From contig JACAAK010000012.1 in NCBI GenBank assembly GCA_025093985.1, positions 310,001-374,000 of the forward strand: a stretch of DNA of 64,000 nt, written 5' to 3'. Each line of letters begins with the position of its first letter. The first letter of the stretch is position 1. Source of the stretch: Calvatia gigantea. Taxonomy: Eukaryota; Basidiomycota; Agaricomycetes; Agaricales; Lycoperdaceae. A model generated the notes under the pieces. That model saw nothing but the letters and a program-made list of their open reading frames with translations. It was not told the DNA's origin and did not search any database. Positions 55,141-64,000 of this stretch are shown here, one piece after another. A program made the translations under genes and the position numbers.

Positions 55141-57182
55141 GCGCTACCTCGAGAGTCAAGAAACTTGTATTTAGGATATCAGAAGAATATTACATGATTC
55201 CTCAGAAACAAAAGCGCGAACTAAACCTAAAAGGGAAAATCCAAACCCTGACAAAAAGGATAACAGTAAACACTATAGTCGACTCGGGATGCACCACCAG
55301 CAGCATCAGCAAAAGACTGGTAGATGAAGAAAAAATCCCCACAGAAAAATTAGGACAAGAAATCATGGTACTTAATGCAGATGGCACGACAAACCAAGGG
55401 GGAAAGGTCACGGAAAAGGCAACTATACAGATGGAAATCGAAGGACACAAAGAGACAATTGAAGCGTTGGTCGTACAACTCCAAGACAGAGCAGAAGTAT
55501 TCCTAGGACACGACTGGCTTATCAAACACAACCCAGAAGTAAACTGGTGAACAGGAGAAATAAAGTTCAATCGATGCCCAAAGGACTGCAAAGTCCCACA
55601 CCAAACCATCCAGGTAACAGACAAAATCCGAAGCATGGCCACCACCGAGGACATATGGGAAGAGGAAGAAGAACCCGACCCCACCGAACCATCAGACCTA
55701 CTGGACTACGTACGGCCATTCACACATTTATTCAACAAAACTACATTCGACAAGCTACCCGAACGAACAGAATGGGACCATGAGATAATCCTAACGGAAG
55801 ACGCACCCAAGGAAATCAATGCAGGAACTTACAACATGACGGTCAAGGAACAAGACGAGCTCAAGACATTTGTTAAAGAAAACCTCGAATCAGGACGAAT
55901 ACGACCATCGAAATCACCATACGCCGCGCCCACCTTTTTCATCCCAAAAAAGGATGGCTCAAAACAACTCATTCAAGATTACCAACAGTTGAATAATGTA
56001 GTCATCAAGGATAAAACACCGCTACCTCGGATCGGAGAGGTTATTGACAAATTAGGAAAAGCCAAATATTTCAACAAACTGGACATCATTTGGGGCTACA
56101 ACAACGTCCGAATCAAAGAAGGAGACGAGTGGAAAGCAGCCTTCCTAACCAACGAAGGGCTATTCGAACCTACAGTAATGTTCTTCGGTCTTAGTAATTC
56201 ACCAGGAACGTTCTCAAGAATGATGGTGAGCATCTTCCGAGACCTGTTACGCGACGGGGATATAGTGAACTATATGGACAACTTCACAATTCCGGGAGAC
56301 ACCAAAGAGCAATTACAAGAACGAACAATCTGATTCCTAGAAAGAGCAGCCGAACACAACCTGTGCTTCAAACGATCCAAATGCATCTTCGACGCCGAAG
56401 AAATCCCAATGCTAGGAGTAACAGTAGGACACGGATGCATTGAAATGGAGGCCGAAAAGGTAAAATCGGTACGAGAATGGCCCCAACCGCACAACAAGAA
56501 AGGAATAGAAAGATTCCTTGGTTTTGCCAACTACTACTGCCGATTTATAAAAAACTTCAGCAAGATAGCAGCCCCATTGAACAAACTAAAAGGATCAGAG
56601 GAGTGGGAATGGAAAGAAGAACAACAATCTGCATTTGACAAACTAAAACAACGAATCACAGAAGAACCCACCCTAACACTACCCCAGAGAAAAGGTCAAT
56701 TCCAGGTAGAAGTTGATGCATCGAACTACGCACTAGGAGGAGTACTCTCACAAGAACAAAATTCGAAATGGCACCCAATCACATTCACGTCCCGCACACT
56801 ATCACCAGCAGAACGAAATTATGAAATCTATGACAAAGAACTATTGGCCATCATGCATGCACTAAAGGAATGGCGACACTACCTACTAGACACAGAAGAG
56901 AAATTCGAAATCTGGACCGACCATGAAAACCTGAAATACTACAGGGAACCCCAAAAACTAAACGGCCGACAAGCGAGATGGTACCTATGGTTACAGGACT
57001 ACAACTTCACACTGCGCCACATACCGGGAAAAACAAATACAAAAGCGGACCTTCTCTCCAGAATCTACCAAGAGCCAGAACAGGAGGAAGAAAAACTAGT
57101 CACCATGATCCGAGACACCTGGCTAACAAATGAAAAAGACAACAAACCATCAGAAGGGACCATCTTACTCCGCGCCGAACTA
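55131..57182 (+). pseudogene. C2 Pol, part 1: protease, RT, RNase H
   Basis: Protease TIVDSGCTTSS, RT and RNase H as in C1. TGA stops lie at 55548 (CAA in C1) and 56331 (CGA in C1). The RT active site reads YMDN (56271-56282) where C1 has YMDD; the change is GACGAC to GACAAC. The frame is cut at 57182 by the Tc1/mariner element and resumes at 58647. Confidence 0.9.
57151..57182. repeat. 32-bp direct repeat flanking the Tc1/mariner, left copy
   Basis: The pol segment from CAGAAGGGACC to GCCGAACTA appears here and again at 58615-58646 with one A/G difference. Uninterrupted C1 has it only once (~38193). Tc1/mariner elements normally duplicate only TA. Confidence 0.9.
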
Positions 57183-58613
57183 CAGTAAGGGACAAAACCG
57201 TTCCAATGTTTTGAACTTTTCAGAAGATCAGCTCATAACTCAAGGACTACTGTGGCTGTGCACTTCCTAATTTAATTGTAGATAGTCCAGTATCTTATCT
57301 AATCATATGCAAAGTATGATTATGTAATCCTTTGTTTTGGGGGAGTTATTAATTAATTAATATTTTAAGTGCATTGGAACAGTTTTGTCCCTCTTGAAAT
57401 TTATATACAAAATGGGTATTCTAGTACCTGGTATAAGCTCCCTTGGCCTGTAAAACTGCCTGGACCCTCCTAGGCATACTCTCTATCAGATTCTGACACA
57501 CTTCTGGTTCTATGTCATCCCACTCCTTTTGTATCCTCTCCCATAGGGTATTCATGCTATCAGGAGGAGTATCATACTCTCCCAGCTTATTCTTGAGGTG
57601 AGTCCAGAGATGTTCAATGGGATTAAGGTCTGGAGACTGTGGGGGCCATACCATAACCTCCAATTCAGACTCATCTAGCCAGTTTGTAGCCTTTTTGCTC
57701 TTGTGTTTGGGGTCATTGTCCTGTTGGAAGACCATATCCTCCTCATTCTTCCCATACCACCTGATGCTCCTCTTTAGTTCATCCCCCAAAATTTGAACAT
57801 AAAGGTCAGCATCCATCTTCCCTTCAATTTTAGTGGCAAACCCCACTCCATCCCACAGCATACAACCCCAGATCATCACATTTCCTCCACCAAACTTGAC
57901 TGTTCCCTCAACCAATCTATCATTCAGCCCCTCTCCTGCCTTTTTCCATACCCAAACCCTTCCATCTGATCCAAACCGATTGATTTTGGACTCATCTGTC
58001 CAAATAACCCTCTTCCAGTCCTCCAGGGTCCAGTTAACATGTGCTTCTGCCCACTCCAACCTTTTCCTCCTATGGACAGCAGTAAGTTTAGGTCGTTTCC
58101 ACTTGACTACAGCCTTCATTCCAGCTCCTCTGAGTGCCCTGCGCACTGTTTTGGTGGATACAGGCTGGGCAATAACATTTTGAAGTGATTTGGTGACTTG
58201 GGAGGCATTGTCAGCCTTGCGAGAGGTGATGAGGCGAACAGAATAGTGGATATCAGAGGGAGAAAGTTTAGATGGGCGGCCACCAACAGATTTGGAAAGT
58301 GTTGATCTATGTTTGGAGCGAATCCTAGAAATAGTACTGACTCCCAGACCAGTAATAGAAGCAATATGATGAGCAGATTTCCCTTGGTCCAGGTAAGAGA
58401 GGACTCTATTGGTCTGAGTAGAGGAAAGAGAGCGCATATAGTTGTAAAGGTATAGTGGGGGAGTTAATTTGCACCTGAGAATAAGCACATCCATTTATAC
58501 ATCACCCTACATGGTCACATGATTTTATTTGTATTTATTTGATTGCAATAAACGAAGTCATGTGCTCAGAATTTGAGAGGGACAAAACTGTTCCAATGTA
58601 CTTAAAATATTAA
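57183..58613 (-). mobile_element. Tc1/mariner element nested in C2, right terminus incomplete
   Basis: The left end CAGTAAGGGACAAAACC (outer repeat 57183-57208) follows TA at 57181-57182. An inverted copy of the repeat lies inside at 57372-57393. On the right side only the inner copy (58577-58598) is present, followed by TACTTAAAATATTAA; the outer ~160 bp that should mirror the left end are missing. The junction leads into a second copy of the 32-bp flanking sequence. The transposase gene inside is intact. Confidence 0.9.
57421..58494 (-). CDS. Tc1/mariner transposase, DD34E, 357 aa, intact
   Basis: Full-length enzyme that cuts and pastes the element at TA sites. The N-terminus carries paired helix-turn-helix-like DNA-binding text (SAHHIASITGLGVSTISRIR, VGGRPSKLSPSDIHYSVRL). 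The catalytic domain shows VIWTDESKINRFGSDGRVW, FQQDNDPKHKSKKATNWL and PQSPDLNPIEHLW; 34 residues separate the second Asp and the Glu (DD34E). It ends MPRRVQAVLQAKGAYTRY. Length (~350 residues) is normal for the family and there are no stops. It could act in trans on intact ends elsewhere. A related truncated copy lies at 31194. Confidence 0.95.
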   Translation of the reverse strand: MDVLILRCKLTPPLYLYNYMRSLSSTQTNRVLSYLDQGKSAHHIASITGLGVSTISRIRSKHRSTLSKSVGGRPSKLSPSDIHYSVRLITSRKADNASQVTKSLQNVIAQPVSTKTVRRALRGAGMKAVVKWKRPKLTAVHRRKRLEWAEAHVNWTLEDWKRVIWTDESKINRFGSDGRVWVWKKAGEGLNDRLVEGTVKFGGGNVMIWGCMLWDGVGFATKIEGKMDADLYVQILGDELKRSIRWYGKNEEDMVFQQDNDPKHKSKKATNWLDESELEVMVWPPQSPDLNPIEHLWTHLKNKLGEYDTPPDSMNTLWERIQKEWDDIEPEVCQNLIESMPRRVQAVLQAKGAYTRY

Positions 58614-58614
58614 C

Positions 58615-58646
58615 CAGAGGGGACCATCTTACTCCGCGCCGAACTA
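58615..58646. repeat. 32-bp direct repeat flanking the Tc1/mariner, right copy
   Basis: Second copy of 57151-57182. Its fifth base matches C1 (CAGAGGGG), not the left copy (CAGAAGGG), suggesting that the right flank came from another element copy. Confidence 0.9.
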
Positions 58647-60140
58647 TTTATGGAACCCACCCTTAGGGAACGAATCAAGACGAACAAAGGACGAGAAATG
58701 GCCATCATCCAAAAAATACGTGACCAAGACCCCGACATCACTGAACACGACAGAATAATCTACAAAAATGCCAGCATGTATGTACCACCCGAACAGGCAC
58801 TCAGAGAAGAAATACTACACCAATACCACGATGCCCCTGATGCAGGGCACCCGGGACAACACCGAATGATCGAGTTGGTGACCAGAGATTACTGGTGGCC
58901 GGCAATCCGAACGGATGTTCAAAAGTACATCAGAGGATGCCAAAGTTGCCAATGAAATAAGCCATGCAAGACACCTCTGAAGACGCCTCTGCACCCGCTC
59001 CCCATCCCCAATGGTCCATGGGAAGAAGTGAGCATCGACCTCATTGGGCCACTGCCCGAATCAGAGGGAAAGGACGCCATCCTAGTCATTGTCGACCGGT
59101 TCTCAAAAATGATACGACTCATAGCAACAAGGACGGATGTTTCCTCAAAAGAACTAGCACAGCACTACCGCGACGAAATATGGAAGCTACATGGAATGCC
59201 AAGGAAAGTCCTTAGTGACCGAGGACCACAGTTTGCGTCCGAATTCACCGGTGAACTGTTCAAAGGACTAGGGATAGAACGAAACCTGTCAACGGCCTAT
59301 CACCCACAGACCGACGGACAAACAGAAAGGATTAACAGAGAAGTCGAAACATACCTGAGGATATACTGCAACTACAACCAAAACGACTGGGCGAAATGGC
59401 TACCCATGGCCAAATTCCAATACAACGACAAAAAGCACACCGGCACTCAGATGACACCATTCTACCTAAACTACGGCAGACACCCTTGGAAAGGAAAGGA
59501 AAACGGAACGACGAACAACCCTAGCAGTACAGAGTTCCTAAAACAACTCCAAAACACAAGAGACAACGCCACTTCCGCACTACGATCATATCAAGAAAAG
59601 ATGAAACGGACACATGATAACAGCAAAATGAACATGAGGACATACCAGATCAACGATGAAGTATGGTTAGAAAACACCAACATCCATACCAATCAGTCAT
59701 CAAAGAAGCTAGGCCAAAAAAGGTATGGGCCTTTCCGAATTAAGGAAAAAATAGGGGAAGCGGCATATCGGCTGGTGATACCAGAAGGATGGGCCATCCA
59801 CAATGTATTCAATGAACAGCTGCTAACCCCGGCACAGAAAACATCATTCCACATCCAGAAAGAAGCACCAGCGCCCGAACCAATGATCATCAACAATGAA
59901 GAGGAGTATGAAGTAGAAGAAGTCCGAGGAAAACGACGAAAAGGAAGGGGATATCAATTCCTTATACACTGGAAAGGGTACAGCAACGAAGAAGATACAT
60001 GGACAGCGGAGTCAAACTTACAAAACGCCTGAGACGTGATAGCGGAGTACCACAAAAGGCATCTGGAGGATACCTATAAAAAGGGGGGCAAGAAATCCAG
60101 AAAAACATCAGCCAAGTCAACCCCCAGACAAAGATACTAG
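58647..60140 (+). pseudogene. C2 Pol, part 2: integrase and chromodomain
   Basis: Resumes with MEPTLRERIKTNKGREMAII and contains the HHCC region (HDAPDAGHPGQH ... GCQSC), the integrase core ([24 protein letters not shown]) and the chromodomain. TGA stops at 58953 (shared with C1) and 60030 (CGA in C1). The 39306 stop of C1 is CGA here. Confidence 0.9.
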
Positions 60141-60146
60141 CCAAAC

Positions 60147-61133
60147 ATGTCCTCCCAAGCCAACCGCATCTCCATCAACTCCCTCGTCCACCCCAACCCA
60201 ACCACGATCTCCTCAGTCCCCCTCCCGAAGCCAGGCAATAGCCATGCACCTACATCCCAAGGTACCCGTTACAACCTTGCAACCACCCCGTCCCCAGCAC
60301 AAGGACTCCTTGAGACCCTCTTCAAGGATGTCAACAAAGCCACAAATGACGAAGTAGAAACAATCACGGCCCAAAACAAACGACTCGCGGTAAACCGCCA
60401 CATCACTCTCGCCACCGCTTGCATCACCTTCACAGACATGTACGCTGGGTTCACCAACGCATCGTCCTCCACAAGCCAGCATATCCCTGCCATCTTCCGC
60501 GCATTAGAATTATCCACCCTTACACCCAGTGAACAAAACCGGGTCCACAGTCTTCAGAGTCGCGTTGACCTCGCTCTAGAGGTATTCAACCACCTCAATA
60601 TTGCCAACATCTTTTTAGAACTTGCAGATGTCGCTATGAACCTACTAGGATGCGACAAAACCACAGAAGATCCAGACATTGATCAACTCGTTACACACAT
60701 CGGAATCACTCTTGCCGACCTACACACCACCATCCGTCCCCCACCAGCCAAACGAGCAGACACGCCCATGGACGAAGAAACCACCATCTCAATGAAGGAG
60801 GAAGTCAATGCACTACGACGATTCATAAAGACCATCACCCCACCGCAGATCGTATCGGTTTTTCTCCCACCAGCAAGATTCCGCAGTGTACTACCAGGCC
60901 AAGAAAAGGACCAACATTATTGGAAAACGATAGTCAAGAGTTACTGGGACAACTCGACTGTCACCGAGTTCCCTTTCAATGGAGTCCCAGTCCCTATCCG
61001 TCAAGATGGCCGCAGCCACTTGCCCGTCTTCTTTGCATGCTCCAACGAAGGAAAGTACTTCATCGGAGCCACCAAGAAAGCCCTCGCCGCCGCCGTAGTC
61101 AATGGAGAGTTCAACGAACTTCCTGAGGCATAA
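60147..61133 (+). CDS. C2 third ORF, unknown 328-residue protein
   Basis: Same length and position as in C1 (6 bp after pol, ~20 bp before the LTR). It differs at a few dozen residues, mostly through transitions (for example ANHIS/ANRIS, CYNLV/RYNLA, ARSNE/ACSNE), yet keeps an unbroken frame. The C-terminal third is the best conserved. No domain recognised. Confidence 0.85.
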   Translation: MSSQANRISINSLVHPNPTTISSVPLPKPGNSHAPTSQGTRYNLATTPSPAQGLLETLFKDVNKATNDEVETITAQNKRLAVNRHITLATACITFTDMYAGFTNASSSTSQHIPAIFRALELSTLTPSEQNRVHSLQSRVDLALEVFNHLNIANIFLELADVAMNLLGCDKTTEDPDIDQLVTHIGITLADLHTTIRPPPAKRADTPMDEETTISMKEEVNALRRFIKTITPPQIVSVFLPPARFRSVLPGQEKDQHYWKTIVKSYWDNSTVTEFPFNGVPVPIRQDGRSHLPVFFACSNEGKYFIGATKKALAAAVVNGEFNELPEA

Positions 61134-61151
61134 AGTCTAATCGGGGGGTAT

Positions 61152-61460
61152 TGTTATGAGTTTCCACTGATCATAACGCGTTCCGTGCCATTCTACATTC
61201 CTAACTATCTGCGTACCTGTTTCGGTTATTCTAGTCCAGCGTTCTCCGAAAGATATGACTCGTACCAACTACCACGCCTTGACTGGACGTTTCATGTAGT
61301 TACTCCATCCATTCAACTGGATGCTCCTTTCTGTATTTAAGCGTACATACACCCCACTGTATTCGGTACACTTAACCACCTTCTGTTCTCTTTCCCTTAC
61401 TCGCCCTCAAGACTTAGCCAGAGCTGCAACCTGAGGTCTAAACCGACTAAGGTCGTAACA
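61152..61460 (+). repeat. C2 3' LTR
   Basis: 309 bp, about three transitions from the 5' LTR; preceded by the purine-rich TCGGGGGGTAT and followed by the target duplication GGGAT. Confidence 0.95.
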
Positions 61461-61760
61461 GGGATATAATTGTGAGTACCAGAAGTATTGTTTGGCATTA
61501 TCACCAGTAACTGACCCAATATTTACCATTTGTGTTGTACTGAACGGTAGTTGGCAATGGATTTGATGGAACATTGAGGACACTAACAATGGGCTCAAGT
61601 GTGGTCATAGACCTCCATAATTCATTGAGTGCAATCTTGGTAAGATCAGAGCATGTCAAAGCAGTGGAAAGTATCGTAGCGCACTCGAGATGGATGTCCT
61701 CCTAGGCATCCTCGGTAAATGAAACTCTGAAGTATCATAAAATCTCTGACCATACATCAT
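61461..61760 (-). pseudogene. F-box/LRR pseudogene, N-terminal remnant
   Basis: Collinear with 25780-26080 (for example ACTGACCCAATATTTACC and GTGGTCATAGACCTCCATAA). On the minus strand it carries the degraded start of the F-box gene whose C-terminal part lies before C2. CpG sites are largely lost and the frame is broken. Confidence 0.7.
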
Positions 61761-62149
61761 GGTCAGGTTGCATAACAGCAGTTGGGGTGTGGGCCTTGTG
61801 AGCCAGAGTTGTAGGTGGTGCTGTGGCAGGGGTGAGTGATTGCACAACCAGCCATGGGCCAACATCATTGAGGCTGATTGGTGCTGGGAGTGCACATCAA
61901 TGCCTCGAAGTTCAAGCACTTAAGTAAGCGACCACAGGAAGGGCTCAGGAGGTATAGTCCATGCATGGTTGCATGTGAAAGGATCAAAATACCATTTACG
62001 TCAGATCTAGACCATCTGGTGATGAGTCCATATGATGCTGGTTGTTCTGATATCGTGTTGAATACAAATAGTATCTTCCCCAATATGGTATACTTTACAC
62101 TTTTTTAAGTTGATCTGAGTTTGCTGGCTACCGATGTTCCATGACATTT
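61761..62149. other. Decayed intergenic sequence, nothing recognised
   Basis: Sequence between the F-box remnant and the next fragment. Weak similarity to 26100-26380 is expected from the order of blocks but was not traced base by base. No gene is seen. Confidence 0.3.
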
Positions 62150-62530
62150 TTCCTATTGACCCCCAAACAGTCCTTTCACACCAACAGCTCTCCTGCCCAC
62201 ACTGATTTTATTGGTTGAGTGACCTCCAACCCCAAACTCAATAAGTCTTTCCTATGGAGAATAAACGACATCATCGATGTAAATACGTCGATGACTTCAA
62301 CACTTGACTCCATGCTGCCATCATGTGAAGTGACAATGGCCAGTAACGTGGTGGGCTTCCCTCTCCTCAAGGATGTAGAGTGCAAGACACGCTGCAGATG
62401 ATCTGTTCTAATCTTTGTGAGAGGTGCCCTACTTTGAGAGAAGTGGGGCTAGCCCAGGCTAAATCGGCAATCTGAAGTGGCAAGGAAAGGTTCTGAAGGT
62501 ATTGTCCGTGCATGGATGCTAGGAAATGAT
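62150..62530 (-). pseudogene. F-box/LRR C-terminal fragment (copy of 26410-26760)
   Basis: Matches the earlier fragment, for example CGTCGATGACTTCAACACTTG at 62287 and 26497 in part, and carries SSVEVIDVFTSMMSF-type text with stops on the minus strand. Confidence 0.6.
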
Positions 62531-63250
62531 CACAATAACACTTACATTAGAGCTTTTCTAGTACTCAAAGGATCAGCTGAGTGCTCAAATTGAGCCCCTT
62601 GGTAATTTGTGTGAATGCAGTGCCTTCCAGCAACACTGGCAGGTAGGGCTCCATGGAGAAAAGGAGATGAACAAACTACCGCACTGATGTGAGCTTGGAA
62701 GAGGTTATGACTCCTGTTTCTTGGCACTCCCGAGCAGTATCTGACAAAGGTTCGCCCAGACAACTAGCACCTGGTGATCCCACCCCCACATCTATAATGC
62801 CACGAATGCTGAGGTTGACTATATGACTTATCTAGTCCCAGCTAATTATGTGTTCATAGACGCAACCAACAAATGCCACAGGATTGAGCGCTCAATCAGG
62901 AACAAGGTTCAAAATAACAAGTTACCTGCCCTAGCACCATCCGATGATCTGGAGGGTGCCATAGGGGTTATCCATCTGTTGCTATTATAATACCTTTACA
63001 ATAAAAATAAACAGGCTATGTCAGGTCGGCGACATTGGGGAATACACACAAACATGCATGGGTAATTTCAAATGCAAACACACTCTATTTCAGCTTAGGG
63101 TGTGCGTAAGCATGTGGTCCTACAGCCAGGATGAGATGATGGATTTACCAAGTCGGGGTGCATCCTAACAAGTGAATAGGCAATTGCTTTCATGAACGGT
63201 AATTGCTCAGGCTTAGTGCATGAACCCACTATAAATGGTAGCATTCATTG
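62531..63250. repeat. Duplicated block with the oxidoreductase gene missing
   Basis: 62531-62825 follows 26740-27027 and 62830-63250 follows ~28705-29120, so the ~1.7 kb holding the oxidoreductase-like gene is absent. The junction lies near 62826 (GACTTATC/TAGTCCCAGC). The block is CpG-poor compared with its partner. Confidence 0.7.
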
Positions 63251-63259
63251 CCAGGGTGC

Positions 63260-64000
63260 TGAAACACCTGGTCAGATGACGGTCCACTACACCATGCTCG
63301 TGCCTTCAAACCAGGAAGGATACCACCTGGCCTCAGCCTAGTCAATCAACCAAAGCTGACCATCATGCCCAAGAATAATATTTCATAGGTGGAGGTCAAA
63401 AAGTAAGAGGTGAAGTAGAGTCAAATTGTGCAGTGCTTAACTGCTTCCCATGAAAATGCCACATGGCTTGAGGGCGATTATTGTACCATTTTTCCAGGTC
63501 ACAGAAGGATGAAAAGGAACCTGCAGCTATGTCTGTGAAGAGCTGTCCACTGCAACGACCTGGCTTTCCATCTGTTGTCGGAGGTCCAGGGAAAGAGGGT
63601 AGTCCAGTAGCTGACTGTGTCACATCTTGATCCGACACTCCGCTTTTGGGTACAGGAATGCAAGTATTGTTCTGAATGAGCTCCATTGAAAGGTACTCTT
63701 GGTCAATGATAGTGACAAATGTGCGTTTCCCAACGGTATCACCCGCAATAGTATAAACCCCTGAAAAATAGGGCTTGGATGAGTATGGGATGGAGAACCT
63801 GGCAGATTCAAGTTTTGGTGCAGAAGAAAGTGACTCGGCAAGCTCTGCATCAGTTTTGTCTGATATACTGAGGGAACGCTGCCCCTGTTGGTCAATATAC
63901 TGTAAATGCATGGCAGAAATGGTCTCACCAGCCAGTTACCAGTACAGTGGCAAAGCAGTAGTGGGCTTAGCAGGTTAAACAGAAAATCTTGCCACTGCAT
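63260..64000 (-). pseudogene. Phosphotransferase-like pseudogene, copy of the 21864 gene
   Basis: The minus strand begins at the right edge with the ATG of MQWQDFLFNLLSPLLLC and continues, in shifting frames, with SDKTDAELAESLSSAPKLES, TIIDQEYLSMELIQNNTCIP, FPGPPTTDGKPGRCSGQLFT, DLEKWYNNR and FDSTSPLTF. It then passes the catalytic-loop region near 63400-63340. Internal text between CIPVP and PGPPTTDG is deleted. The copy is inverted relative to the 21864 gene and clearly dead. Confidence 0.8.

Larger units (their letters stand above)
53602..61460 (+). mobile_element. Element C2: second copy of the C retrotransposon, TSD GGGAT, with nested Tc1/mariner
   Basis: 309-bp LTRs (53602-53910 and 61152-61460) with target duplication GGGAT at 53597-53601 and 61461-61465. 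Organisation is as in C1, plus a Tc1/mariner insertion at 57183-58613 within pol. The two LTRs differ at about three positions, whereas C1 and C2 differ from each other far more, so the two insertions are independent and recent. Confidence 0.95.

Overview
The window looks like nuclear DNA of a basidiomycete fungus, most probably an Agaricomycete. Genes have many short introns (about 40-105 bp, GT...AG). One gene encodes a myosin-motor chitin synthase, found only in fungi. The F-box/LRR and aminoglycoside-phosphotransferase-like families typical of mushroom-forming fungi are present, and the transposons are chromodomain Ty3/gypsy elements and Tc1/mariner elements. The species cannot be named from this sequence.

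Layout. Positions 1-17.7 kb are mostly ordinary genes: the end of an F-box/LRR-like gene, a ten-exon class V-type chitin synthase (1424-7774, with one apparent 1-bp frameshift), a decayed LRR-type gene (8832-10380), a gene-poor stretch with a hairpin, an AMSH/sst2-type JAMM deubiquitinase on the minus strand (15870-12801), and an uncharacterised small gene. From 17.7 to 31.2 kb lies a duplicated accessory region: F-box/LRR copies and fragments, a small 178-residue gene (20654-21301), a phosphotransferase-like gene (21864-22930) and a broken quinone-oxidoreductase-like gene (27044-28329). Blocks here recur at 17.7-19.1/23.9-25.1 kb, 29.03-31.19/51.72-53.09 kb and 25.8-29.1/61.5-63.2 kb.

From 31.2 to 61.5 kb is a nest of transposons that can be ordered from target-site duplications. 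Element A is an old chromodomain gypsy element. Its plus-strand copy is split into three pieces (34152-34375, 42076-44289, 50119-51720), and a near-identical inverted piece of its 3' part lies at 32.1-34.15 kb. Element B (44290-50118, TSD GTGAC) sits inside A's integrase gene. An unclassified ~1.3-kb insertion sits in A between protease and RT and contains element C1 (34638-41028, TSD ACAAG). A second copy, C2 (53602-61460, TSD GGGAT), interrupts an F-box pseudogene and is itself interrupted by a Tc1/mariner element with an intact DD34E transposase (57183-58613). Two solo LTRs (29391-30190 and 32107-32544) are confirmed by empty sites elsewhere in the window. A phosphotransferase pseudogene on the minus strand ends the window.

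The most interesting signals are in the transposons. (1) In both unrelated-looking LTR families B and C, the primer-binding site just after the 5' LTR is complementary (10 and 11 nt) to LTR sequence exactly 34 nt downstream of the TATA box, which suggests Tf1-like self-priming. (2) Element C carries a third, uncharacterised 328-codon ORF after pol, open in both copies although pol is broken. (3) Nearly all stop-codon differences between C1 and C2 are CGA/TGA (or CAA/TGA) pairs, and the same CpG change has turned the RT motif YMDD into YMDN in both B and C2, pointing to CpG-directed mutation. This signature also reaches the duplicated host genes at 51.7-53.6 kb.
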